Positions 51,599 to 59,660 of a stretch of DNA of 64,000 bases are shown in pieces. The first letter of the stretch is position 1. The number at the start of each line of letters is the position of its first letter. This DNA comes from Candidatus Manganitrophus sp. (lineage in GTDB: Bacteria; Nitrospirota; Nitrospiria; SBBL01; Manganitrophaceae). The translations under genes were made by a program, and so were the position numbers. Location of the stretch: contig CP114561.1 in the NCBI GenBank assembly GCA_028865235.1, forward strand, positions 3,864,001 through 3,928,000. Direction: 5' to 3'. The notes beneath the pieces were generated by a model that saw only the letters and a list, made by a program, of their open reading frames with translations, was not told where the DNA came from and did not search any database.

Positions 51599-52683
51599 CC
51601 GGAGGCCTTCTGTTTTTGGCTCAGCACTTTGTCTCTTAATTGCATCAGGAGCGTTTCGAGGGCGAGCTGGCGGTTGACGTTGCGGACCTGCGCCTGGTAA
51701 ATCTCTTGAATGTCGGCCAGGAACGATCCGACTTCGTGTGAATTCATCCGCGCCGCCCATCGCCGGATCTCCTCATGCCGCCAGCTGTAGACGAGCCAGG
51801 AGGGATCGAGGATTTCCGGATTCGGGACCGATTGCAGCACTAGGACATCGCGGAACCAGGCGGAGAGATAGTGGAGCGATTGGGCCATGACCTCTTCATC
51901 CCGGGAATGGGTGGTGGCGGCGTCGAAGAGGGCGTCATAATCGTTGAGGGTCGTCTCGGAGACGAGGGTGTAGAGCGCCCCTTCGAGCTCCCGCGCCCCC
52001 TCGATCTCCAGCGAGAGCGCTTCCCCCAGATCGCCGCCGGTGAGGGAAGCGATCAACCGGGCTTCCTGAGTCGAGCATCCTTTCCGCTCGGTGAGAAGGC
52101 TCTCCACCTGCGACAGGGAGAGGGGATAGAAGGAAATTTTTTGGCAGCGGGAGAGGATCGTCTCCGGAAGGGAAAAAGGTTTTGAGGTGACCAAGATCAG
52201 GATGGCATGGCTCGGCGGCTCTTCTAAGGTTTTCAAAAGGCCGTTGGCCGCCGCGGCGTTCATCTTGTCGGCGGGGTCGATGAGGACTATCCGCTTCGGC
52301 CCGTCGAGCGGCTTGTAAATGATTTTATCCTGCAGGGCGCGGATCTGCTCGATCTTGATCGAGGCTCCTTCCGGTTCGACGATCGTCAAATCGGGATGGT
52401 TCTGCGCGGCGAATTTCTGGCAGGAAAGACACCGATTGCACGGCTCGATCCACCCTTCTGATTCCCCCTCCGGCATCCGGCGCTCGTGGCAGAGGAGCGT
52501 CTGCGCGAAGGTGAGGGCGACGGTCCGCTTGCCGATCCCCGCCTCCCCCATAAAGAGGAGGGCATGGGGGATCTCCTCGGAGAGGAGCATCGATTGCAGG
52601 ATATCGAGCGCCCGCGGGTGCCCGATAATATTACGAAAGCCACCCTGAAAAGCGGGCTTGTCAGGGGACCCGGAAATAGTCAT
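51595..52683 (-). CDS. holB: DNA polymerase III delta' subunit
   Basis: 362 aa from ATG 52683, chosen because GGAGGCGGTGG precedes it and it overlaps the end of tmk by 23 nt. Walker A ALLFMGEAGIGKRTVALTFA, a four-Cys zinc module (CHERR...CNRCLSC), IVLIDPADKMNAAAANGLLK and the sensor motif SRCQKISFYPLS match HolB. It is part of the clamp loader that places the beta clamp on DNA. The order tmk-holB-metG is conserved in many bacteria. Confidence 0.88.
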   Translation of the reverse strand: MTISGSPDKPAFQGGFRNIIGHPRALDILQSMLLSEEIPHALLFMGEAGIGKRTVALTFAQTLLCHERRMPEGESEGWIEPCNRCLSCQKFAAQNHPDLTIVEPEGASIKIEQIRALQDKIIYKPLDGPKRIVLIDPADKMNAAAANGLLKTLEEPPSHAILILVTSKPFSLPETILSRCQKISFYPLSLSQVESLLTERKGCSTQEARLIASLTGGDLGEALSLEIEGARELEGALYTLVSETTLNDYDALFDAATTHSRDEEVMAQSLHYLSAWFRDVLVLQSVPNPEILDPSWLVYSWRHEEIRRWAARMNSHEVGSFLADIQEIYQAQVRNVNRQLALETLLMQLRDKVLSQKQKASG

Positions 52684-53287
52684 CCACCGCCTCCTTAATT
52701 TTTTTTGCGATCTCTTCGACACCGGCGTCGGTCCGGATCACCCGGATGCGGCGCGGGTTTCTTTTGGCCAGATTGAGATAGCCTTTTCGGACCGCTTCAT
52801 GAAACTGAAGTGCTTCCTGGTCGAGCCGGTTGATTTCCTCTCGTCCCTTCAATCTGGCGAGACCTTTTTTGACATCGATATCGAGCAGCAGGGTCAGATC
52901 GGGGGAGAGCCCCCCCGTGACGAAGCGGCCGATCAGCTCGATCTCCCGCTTCGAAAGGCCGCGGCCGTATCCCTGGTAGGCATAGGTGGCGTCGGCGAAC
53001 CGATCGCAAAGGACCACCTTCCCTTCCGCCAGGGCGGGGAGAATCACCTCTTTCAGATGTTGGACGCGGCTGGCGAGGTAGAGCAAGAACTCCGTTTTGG
53101 CGTCCATCATCTGATTTTTAGAGTCGAGGATGAGTGCGCGGATGGCGTCGCCGATCTTGGTGCCGCCCGGCTCGCGCGTCCGAACGACGGGGTATCCTCG
53201 TGTTTCGAGGGCGTGGCCGAGGATCGCCATTTGCGTGGTTTTCCCGCTCCCTTCGACCCCTTCGAATGTGATAAAATGCCCCTTCAT
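52661..53287 (-). CDS. tmk: Thymidylate kinase
   Basis: 208 aa. The P-loop FITFEGVEGSGKTTQMAILG, the DRF motif in VVLCDRFADATYAYQGYGRG and the LID-like region KGREEINRLDQE match thymidylate kinases. It phosphorylates dTMP to dTDP with ATP in the cytoplasm. First gene of the tmk-holB-metG set, intact. The leader (53288-53345) is AT-rich. Confidence 0.93.
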   Translation of the reverse strand: MKGHFITFEGVEGSGKTTQMAILGHALETRGYPVVRTREPGGTKIGDAIRALILDSKNQMMDAKTEFLLYLASRVQHLKEVILPALAEGKVVLCDRFADATYAYQGYGRGLSKREIELIGRFVTGGLSPDLTLLLDIDVKKGLARLKGREEINRLDQEALQFHEAVRKGYLNLAKRNPRRIRVIRTDAGVEEIAKKIKEAVDDYFRVP

Positions 53288-53347
53288 ACAACCTCCGAAA
53301 CAATCATCATAATGGAGGCATTATTAAATTGCAACGAGGTTGTTGTG

Positions 53348-53457
53348 ATTGCGGAATGCGGATTTCGGATTGCGGATTGAAAGGCGCATAGAAAACGACG
53401 GATTCATTCTGTTTTCTATTCCGCAATCCGCATTCCGCAATCCGAAATTGAATTGTT
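53348..53457. repeat. Inverted GATTGCGGAATGCG repeat between tmk and the YheT-like gene
   Basis: The left arm (53348-53380) reads GATTGCGGAATGCGGATT and then repeats the GGATTGCGGATT unit. The right arm (53418-53450) carries the complement, CCGCAATCCGCATTCCGCAATC. They can form a long hairpin in the divergent intergenic region. It resembles a dispersed intergenic repeat seen in many genomes (from memory). Confidence 0.7.
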
Positions 53458-53468
53458 CGGGTATCCTG

Positions 53469-54457
53469 ATGCAGATCGATGACTTTAACCCGGCCTGGTG
53501 GTGTCCCGGCCCGCACCTTCAGACCGTCTGGCGGCGGCTCTATGGGGAGATTCCGACCGTCACCCTTCGGCGGGAGCGGTGGGAGACTCCCGATGATGAC
53601 TTTCTCGACCTCGACTTCTTCGATCCCGAACCGACCGCGAGAGAACCGGTCCCGACCGTCTTGTGCCTCCATGGTCTGGAAGGCTCCTCCCGCGCGAAGT
53701 ATATTCTCGGCATGCTCCGGGAGGCGAACCGCCTCGGCTGGCGGGGGACGGCGCTCAACTTCCGGTCGTGCAGCGGGGAGATCAACCGGCAGCGGCGGTT
53801 TTACCATTCGGGGGAGACGAGCGATATCGATTGGGTCGTCCGGCGACTGATCGAACGCTTTCCGGGCTCTCCCTTCTTTCTGATCGGATTCTCGCTCGGC
53901 GGGAACGTCCTTCTCAAATGGCTCGGCGAGCAGGGGGAGAAGGCCCCCGATCCGGTCCGGGGGGCGGTGGCGATCTCGGTGCCGTTCGACCTCGCGGAGG
54001 CGGCGCGGAACATCGATCGGGGATTCAGCCGGATTTACGGGAAGGTCTTCTTAAGAACGCTCAAGGAGAAGGCGTTGATCAAAGAGCGGCAATATCCCGG
54101 CCTGGTCGATCCGGCACGGCTGCGGCGGATCGCCTCCTTCGCCGCGTTCGACGACCAGGTGACGGCGCCGGTCCATGGATTCCGGGACGGCGTCGATTAT
54201 TGGACGAGCACCAGCTCGAAAAGTTTCTCGATGCGATCCGCCGGCCGGTCCTCCTCATCAACGCGCAGAACGATCCCTTCCTGCCGAGGGAGTGCCTTCC
54301 CTTCAAAATCGTCGAGCAATCGAAATGGCTCACGGCCGACTTTCCTTTCTCCGGCGGCCATACCGGTTTCGTCGGAGGTTCCTCGCCCTGGAAGGTCCGT
54401 TATTGGTCTGAAGCGCGCGCGTTTGCTTTTCTCTCGGCGGTGCGGGATCGCTCGTAA
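53469..54457 (+). CDS. YheT-like alpha/beta hydrolase, one frameshift
   Basis: About 329 aa when rejoined, from ATG 53469. FNPAWWCPGPHLQTVWRRLY is the typical N-terminus of the YheT (COG0429) family; TVLCLHGLEGSSRAKYILGM forms the oxyanion region, LIGFSLGGNVLLKWLG holds the nucleophile Ser, INAQNDPFLP the Asp and GGHTGFVGG the His. One missing T near 54202 separates RDGVDY from LDEHQLEKFLDAI. The family contains predicted lipid or ester hydrolases; the substrate is unknown. Divergent from tmk. Confidence 0.85.
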
Positions 54458-54513
54458 CATCGGGGATCAATCGCGTATGAGGGAGCGTTCGGGGGTTGTC
54501 CGGACAGGGGGGC

Positions 54514-54945
54514 TTACTTCGTAATCTTCACGACTTTGACTTTGTCGATCGGGGCGTTGGCCGAGACATAACCGACAGCGTCGGCGTTTTCCGCGATGTA
54601 GGCGAGCACGTCGGCGTCGGATGATTTTTCGGGAGGAGGGACGTCACGGCCGGAGAAGATTTTCTGGCGCCAGTAACTGTTGATCGCCGTTACAGATTTA
54701 TCATGGATCTCTTTGGAGAATTTTTCGCGGATCGGCGAGGAGGTGACCTGATCGACCGGGAGGGCCTTCCGTCCGTTTTCCCATTGGGTGACCTTCTTTA
54801 GAAAGAGCTCTGAGACCTGCTCCTTCGTCATGGAGGAGATATTGTTGGTAGGATTCACAATGATCTTGAATGAAGCGGTTTCTTGCGCCGAGGCGGTGTC
54901 GATCATCAAGAGGTGCATGATCAGCGCCAGAAGAACAATTTTCAT
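54514..54945 (-). CDS. Small periplasmic phosphate-binding-like (PBP fold) protein
   Basis: 143 aa with a signal peptide (IVLLALIMHLLMIDTASAQ). FKIIVNPTNNISSMTKEQVS, WENGRKALPVDQVTSSPIRE, FSKEIHDKSVTAINSYWRQK and AENADAVGYVSANAPID match short single-lobe relatives of PstS-type substrate-binding proteins. Its length is about half of a full PstS, so it probably does not serve an ABC transporter alone. It lies 150 nt downstream of a porin on the same strand, a pairing that suggests shared regulation. Confidence 0.8.
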   Translation of the reverse strand: MKIVLLALIMHLLMIDTASAQETASFKIIVNPTNNISSMTKEQVSELFLKKVTQWENGRKALPVDQVTSSPIREKFSKEIHDKSVTAINSYWRQKIFSGRDVPPPEKSSDADVLAYIAENADAVGYVSANAPIDKVKVVKITK

Positions 54946-55095
54946 CGAAAGACAATCCCTTCGATCTTATGAGGACGGGGGAGATCCGCCCAGCGGTCTC
55001 CCCGCACCGGCTCTCCAGGTTTACACCCCTGGAATCATCCCTACCATATCTAAAAAAGGCTCACCTGTCAAAGCGAAAGCCTTTTGCTCCAACGT

Positions 55096-56175
55096 TTAGA
55101 ACAGGAAAGAGATGCTGGTGGCGTAAAGCCGCCATTCCTCTTCGGGGTTGGGGTTATCCGCCGCGGCGAGAAGGGCGGTGCCTTTGATAAAGTGGACATC
55201 GGCCTTCCAAACCAGAAACTCGGTCATGTTGTAGTTGAAGCCGACGGTGAGGTCCTTTTGATAATCGGCGGAGGTGTTTACGTCGCGCCGGCGGGGATAA
55301 TAGACATCATAACGGACCACCGGCATCAGGCGCTCTGCGATCATGTAGGTCGCTTCCACATAGTAGCCGAGCCGTCGGGGATCTTTCGGGTTCTTCAGCT
55401 CACCCTGGTGGTAATGCAGGCCGAGCTCGCCCCGTATGTTCAGCCCGATGGGAGAGAAATATTCGATCGACGGAATATAGGTGCTCATCCGAATCCGCTG
55501 TCCGGCGGTCGCCCCGGTGTCGGGCATCTCGGTGCCGGAAAAGAGGGTCTGTCCGAAACGGAGGACGCGATTCGGTGAATTCAGCCAAAGGCGGGCGCCC
55601 GTCACAGATTCGTATCGACGCGTGTTTGTCGAGTGATTGAAGTAGCTCGTTCCCCCGAAGAGGTCGTATTCGATTTCCATTCCGAGCGCGGAGGTTCGGC
55701 CGCTCAGGCCGCCCCCTTTGAACGTCGCCGGGCTGAACTCGGTGGCCTCCGCGTAAAAGGCGGGAAGAACGGAGAGGGGCAGCATCGGGTAGACGTCCCG
55801 CATCTCGTTATAGATCCCGATCGGCGCCGGGATTTTCCCGAACTTCAGATGAATCCGGTCGCTGAAGATATATTCGCCGAAAGCCCATTCCAGCATGACC
55901 ATGTCGTCCAGCTGGGAAGAAGAGAACAACTCCAGCCAGACCTGAAAACGTTCGGTCGGATTTGCTTTGAAAAGGAGGTTGTAGGCGCCGAAATCGAAGG
56001 TCCCCCTCGAATCGGTGCCGAGAAATTCGTTCTCACTGGTTCTGAGATATCCTTGGGTTCCGAAGGCGTCGATCCGCAGCCGATCGTTGACCTCGAAGGA
56101 CCATCCCATCTTCGGAAGCGAAACAAAGAGCATTGCCGCTACAATCAGCTGTAACAGGAATTTCGGTGGTCGCAT
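55096..56175 (-). CDS. Outer-membrane beta-barrel (porin-like) protein
   Basis: 359 aa from ATG 56175, preceded by GGAGGAGA (the ATG at 56187 lies before this site). A signal peptide (FLLQLIVAAMLFVSLPKMGW) is followed by alternating aromatic strands such as FGAYNLLFKANPTERFQVWL, LHLKFGKIPAPIG-type loops and RLGYYVEATYMIAERLMPVV. The C-terminus ends SISFLF with terminal Phe, the BAM recognition signal. This fits a 16-18 strand porin-like barrel. The substrate is unknown; the neighbouring phosphate-binding-like protein makes an oxyanion porin possible. Confidence 0.75.
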   Translation of the reverse strand: MRPPKFLLQLIVAAMLFVSLPKMGWSFEVNDRLRIDAFGTQGYLRTSENEFLGTDSRGTFDFGAYNLLFKANPTERFQVWLELFSSSQLDDMVMLEWAFGEYIFSDRIHLKFGKIPAPIGIYNEMRDVYPMLPLSVLPAFYAEATEFSPATFKGGGLSGRTSALGMEIEYDLFGGTSYFNHSTNTRRYESVTGARLWLNSPNRVLRFGQTLFSGTEMPDTGATAGQRIRMSTYIPSIEYFSPIGLNIRGELGLHYHQGELKNPKDPRRLGYYVEATYMIAERLMPVVRYDVYYPRRRDVNTSADYQKDLTVGFNYNMTEFLVWKADVHFIKGTALLAAADNPNPEEEWRLYATSISFLF

Positions 56176-56541
56176 TCTCTCCTCCATTTCAGTTTGGATT
56201 GAATCGAAGGTCCGCGCTTTTCAAAGCCGGAGCCTATCCTGAGCTGGAATATACCGCTCAAGGGGCCGTAGATGGCCGTTTGCGTGTTTGACGCCATCCC
56301 GGCCGGAGATACCTAGGACGATACCTTAAAGCAATAGTAGTGCCAAGAGTGGTGGATGTCGGATGCGCTGTTTTTCTTCAACAATTCCAATCGCGAAAGC
56401 AAGAATCAGACGGCCGGTCGGGAAAAGGTCGGCAACCGTAGAAGTTTAAACTTGTGGAGGAGATTTCACAGCGAGTGACATTTTTGGGCAAAGGGGGGAG
56501 TGGATGTTCCATGAAGAGGACGGAAGGCGACCCGGAAGGGT

Positions 56542-56611
56542 TCATCAATAAAACCGGGTTTTTTAAACCGGTTCACGCGTGGCTCACCGGCGCGTCGTCG
56601 CGCCGGTGAGC
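56542..56611. other. Two adjacent hairpins, possible small RNA or terminator
   Basis: AACCGG/CCGGTT around a T6 run (about 56552-56571) is followed by a perfect 13-bp stem GCTCACCGGCGCG/CGCGCCGGTGAGC (56582-56611, loop TCGT). No gene is seen in the stretch 56190-56750 apart from these structures. Confidence 0.45.
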
Positions 56612-56756
56612 GTCCGCATTGTTCGAAAAGAGGAGGAAAGGTGATCCAGTCCGCTCAAAGCGTTTTACGGAATGGGTTGAGCGACCGGTTTTCTGGCGGA
56701 CAGTTGATGAAGCTGGGCCATCGGGAGGGCAGGGCGTCTTGTCACCTTTTTTATCA

Positions 56757-56897
56757 TCAGCTTGGCCGATCTGGGAGCCCGTTTTTTCTCATCGTGCGAG
56801 GGGGAGGAGTGATAGCCGTGTCCCAAAACCAAACAAGGTTGCCGAAAAGAAAGGCCGCCAGGATGAACCATCCAAACCCAATCGATTGGAGCATCAT
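56757..56897 (-). CDS. Small single-span membrane protein (46 aa)
   Basis: ATG 56897 (or 56894) follows AAAGGAGAAA, a strong ribosome-binding site. The sequence MMLQSIGFGWFILAAFLFG begins a membrane segment that runs to about residue 28 (NLVWFWDT), followed by a Pro/Arg-rich tail ending GLPDRPS. No family is recognised. The good site and clear hydrophobic helix support a real gene despite its size. Confidence 0.5.
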   Translation of the reverse strand: MMLQSIGFGWFILAAFLFGNLVWFWDTAITPPPRTMRKNGLPDRPS

Positions 56898-57129
56898 TTT
56901 CTCCTTTATTGAAAGTCTCGGTGAGAGTAACGGCATCGGGTCGGCCGGATTCCGGCAGATTGAAATTCGGCCCGATCACGATGCCGGATCACCCTATCAA
57001 ATTTGATTTTTAATGGGTACGGGGTGTTTTCTAGATTGACTTGAAAAAAGTTGTAGGTCGAAACTATTTTCCGAAGAATTCGAGAAGAGAGTTATGGTAC
57101 AATTTCGGAATTCTCAGGAGAAAGCAGCC

Positions 57130-57974
57130 ATGCGGGCGATCGACATGCATGTCCATCCCGGGACCAGGGAGTATCTGGTCGATGCCGGGGGGAAATACCT
57201 TTCCGACGCGCTTCATTATTTTCATCGGCACGACGCCGTCGTCAGCGTGGAGGAGATGGCGGCCTATTATCGCCGGCTCGACATGATGGGGGTGCTGCTC
57301 GCCTGGGACGCGGAGACACACACCGGCCTCCCGCCGGTCACCAACGACTACGTGGCGGGAATCGTTAAAAAATATCCCGACGTCTTCATCGGTTTTGCCG
57401 GCGTCGATCCCTGGAAAGGGGCCCTGGCGGTCCGGGAGTTGGAACGGGCGGTCAAGGAACTCGGGCTGCGCGGATTAAAATGCCATCCGATCATCCAGGC
57501 TTTCTTTCCGAACGACCGGAAGTTTTATCCGCTCTGGGAATGTTGCGAAGCGCTGAAGATCCCGCTTCTCCTTCATACCGGGACGACGGGGGTCGGGGCG
57601 GGGGTCCCGGGGGGGAACGGTCTGAAGTTGAAGTATGCCCAGCCGATTCCCTGCATCGACGACATCGCTGCCGATTTTCCCAATTTAACGATCATCGGCG
57701 CCCATCCTTCATGGCCCTGGCAGGAAGAGATGCTGGCGATCGCCGTCCATAAGACGAACGTCTACATCGATCTCTCCGGCTGGTCGCCGAAATATTTTTC
57801 TCCCTCGCTGGTGCAACATGCCAATAGTCTTCTCCAAGATCGGGTCCTCTTCGGCTCCGATTACCCCTTCCTCACACCGGAGCGCTGGATCGCCGATTTC
57901 GAGAAGGCCGGGTTTAAGCCGGCGGTGTGGGAGAAAATTCTTTTGGAAATGCGAAAAGGTTGCTTGGGTTGTAG
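57130..57974 (+). CDS. Amidohydrolase (PF04909, ACMSD-like), frameshifted at the end
   Basis: About 281 aa from ATG 57130 (AGGAG upstream). The metal-binding start AIDMHVHPGTREYLVD (HxH), KCHPIIQAFFPND, LLLHTGTTGVG (His), IIGAHPSWPWQEE (His) and LFGSDYPFLTPERW (Asp) form the amidohydrolase site. One missing A near 57948 changes the end: repaired, it reads LLENAKRLLGL and stops at TAG 57974. The family includes decarboxylases (ACMSD, OrsB) and hydrolases; the substrate is unknown. Confidence 0.82.
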
Positions 57975-58123
57975 GCGGCTTTCCTTTCCGAGTTCGGGGA
58001 AAAAAATATTGCAAGCAGCCTGAAAAGTCAGGTATATTGTCTCGTTTGCATTGAATTTACCCTGATGATCCATCACGTCCCGCTTCGGGCCGGTTTAACT
58101 CTAAAGGCGTCAACCTCGTCCAG

Positions 58124-59608
58124 ATGAAAGACGGAAAGAAAAAGGGAGGCCATCGTAAGCCTCCGGCGACGCGGCGAACCAGCCGGAAAAAGGAGATTGT
58201 CTCGAATGCGCCTGGGAAGATTTCGGGCGCGTCGGGCGAACGGGCGGCGATTGTTCTGGCGGCCGGTCAAGGGAAACGGATGAAGTCGAAGTGGGCGAAA
58301 GTTCTTCATCCGCTCGCCGGTGTCCCGATGCTCTTCTACGTTCTCGATCTGGTCAAGCGGGTGGAGATTCAGCGGACCTTCGTCATCGTCGGTCATCAGG
58401 CGGAGCAGGTCTCCGAAGCGGTTTCATCATCGGGGGTGACCTGCCTTCTTCAAGATCCCCCTCTGGGGACGGGGCATGCCGTTCTTCAGGCGAAGAAAGC
58501 GCTCGAAGACTTTTCCGGCTCGGTCTTAATCCTCAGCGGCGACACGCCGCTTCTTCGGCGGGAGACGGTGCAGCGGCTCTGGGAGGTTCATCAAAAGGAG
58601 CGGGCGACGATGACGTTGCTGACCACGCGCCTGGCGAACCCTTATGGATACGGCCGCATCCTCCGAAAGAAGAACGGTGCGATCGCCAGGATCGTTGAAG
58701 AGAAAGATGCAACCCCGGCCGAGCGCTCGATCCAGGAGATCAACACCGGTGTCTATATCATCGAAGCTCCGTTTCTCTTCGATGGGCTTGGGGAGGTTCG
58801 GCCGAACAACCAGCAGAAGGAATATTATCTGACCGATCTGATCGGGATCGCCGCCCGCCGGGGAGAGCGGCTCGCCGGTGCTGCGGCCGATCCGGACGAG
58901 GTGATCGGAGTGAACAGCCGCGCCGATTTGGCGACGGCCGAGGGAACGCTCCGGAAGCGGATCGCCGCCCGCTGGATGGCCGAAGGGGTGACGATCCTCG
59001 ATCCGGTTCGGGTCCGGATCGACGCCTCGGTGGAGATCGGACGGGATGTGGTGATCCATCCCGGCGTCGCCCTGGAGGGAAATACGAAGATCGGTGAAGA
59101 TTGCGTCCTGCACGCCTGCCGGATCGAGGACAGCCGCTTGGGCGAGCGCGTGGTGGTAAAGGATTACAGTGTCATTGAGAAATCCGAAATCGATGCGGAT
59201 GCTTCGATCGGCCCCTTCGCTCATCTCCGGCCCGGAACAGTGCTTCGGAAGGGGGCCAAGGTTGGAAATTTCGTCGAGATCAAGAAGAGCGAGCTGGGAG
59301 AGGGTTCCAAGGCGAACCATCTGAGCTACCTCGGCGACGCGGTGGTCGGCAAAGGGGTCAACATCGGCGCCGGGACGATCACCTGCAACTACGACGGCGA
59401 AAAGAAATACCAGACGATCATCGAAGATGAGGTTTTTATCGGAAGCGACACGCAGCTGGTGGCGCCGGTCCGCGTCGGCGCTGGCGCGTTGATCGCCGCC
59501 GGCTCGACGATCACGCGAGACGTCCCGCCGGAGGCGCTCGCCATTTCACGCGTCCGGCAAGAAAACAAAGAAGGCTGGGCTCGTAAGAGAAAAACAAAAA
59601 AGACGTGA
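58124..59608 (+). CDS. glmU: Bifunctional GlmU (UDP-GlcNAc pyrophosphorylase/GlcN-1-P acetyltransferase)
   Basis: 494 aa, with about 40 Lys/Arg-rich residues before the usual start, which may be a real extension or a misplaced start. The pyrophosphorylase signature AIVLAAGQGKRMKSKWAKVL, LSGDTPLL and the C-terminal left-handed beta-helix (VEIGRDVVIHPGVALEGNTK; IGPFAHLRPGTVLRKGAKVG; NIGAGTITCNYDGEKKYQT) are intact. It makes UDP-GlcNAc for peptidoglycan and LPS in the cytoplasm. glmS follows after about 50 nt, placing two successive steps in one operon. Confidence 0.93.
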   Translation: MKDGKKKGGHRKPPATRRTSRKKEIVSNAPGKISGASGERAAIVLAAGQGKRMKSKWAKVLHPLAGVPMLFYVLDLVKRVEIQRTFVIVGHQAEQVSEAVSSSGVTCLLQDPPLGTGHAVLQAKKALEDFSGSVLILSGDTPLLRRETVQRLWEVHQKERATMTLLTTRLANPYGYGRILRKKNGAIARIVEEKDATPAERSIQEINTGVYIIEAPFLFDGLGEVRPNNQQKEYYLTDLIGIAARRGERLAGAAADPDEVIGVNSRADLATAEGTLRKRIAARWMAEGVTILDPVRVRIDASVEIGRDVVIHPGVALEGNTKIGEDCVLHACRIEDSRLGERVVVKDYSVIEKSEIDADASIGPFAHLRPGTVLRKGAKVGNFVEIKKSELGEGSKANHLSYLGDAVVGKGVNIGAGTITCNYDGEKKYQTIIEDEVFIGSDTQLVAPVRVGAGALIAAGSTITRDVPPEALAISRVRQENKEGWARKRKTKKT

Positions 59609-59611
59609 GGG

Positions 59612-59634
59612 GTGAGGCGGGCTTCATGCCTCAC
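59612..59634. other. Hairpin between glmU and glmS
   Basis: GTGAGGC and GCCTCAC are perfect 7-bp arms with a 9-nt loop in the 52-nt spacer. There is no T-run, so it is more likely an mRNA-processing or stability element than a terminator. It has no resemblance to the glmS ribozyme, which this glmS lacks. Confidence 0.45.
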
Positions 59635-59660
59635 GCTTCGCGGCATTTCGGAGTCATCCT

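Noticed and set aside
59609-59660. glmS ribozyme in the glmS leader
   Set aside because: The 52-nt spacer is too short and lacks the ribozyme core; only a 7-bp hairpin is present.
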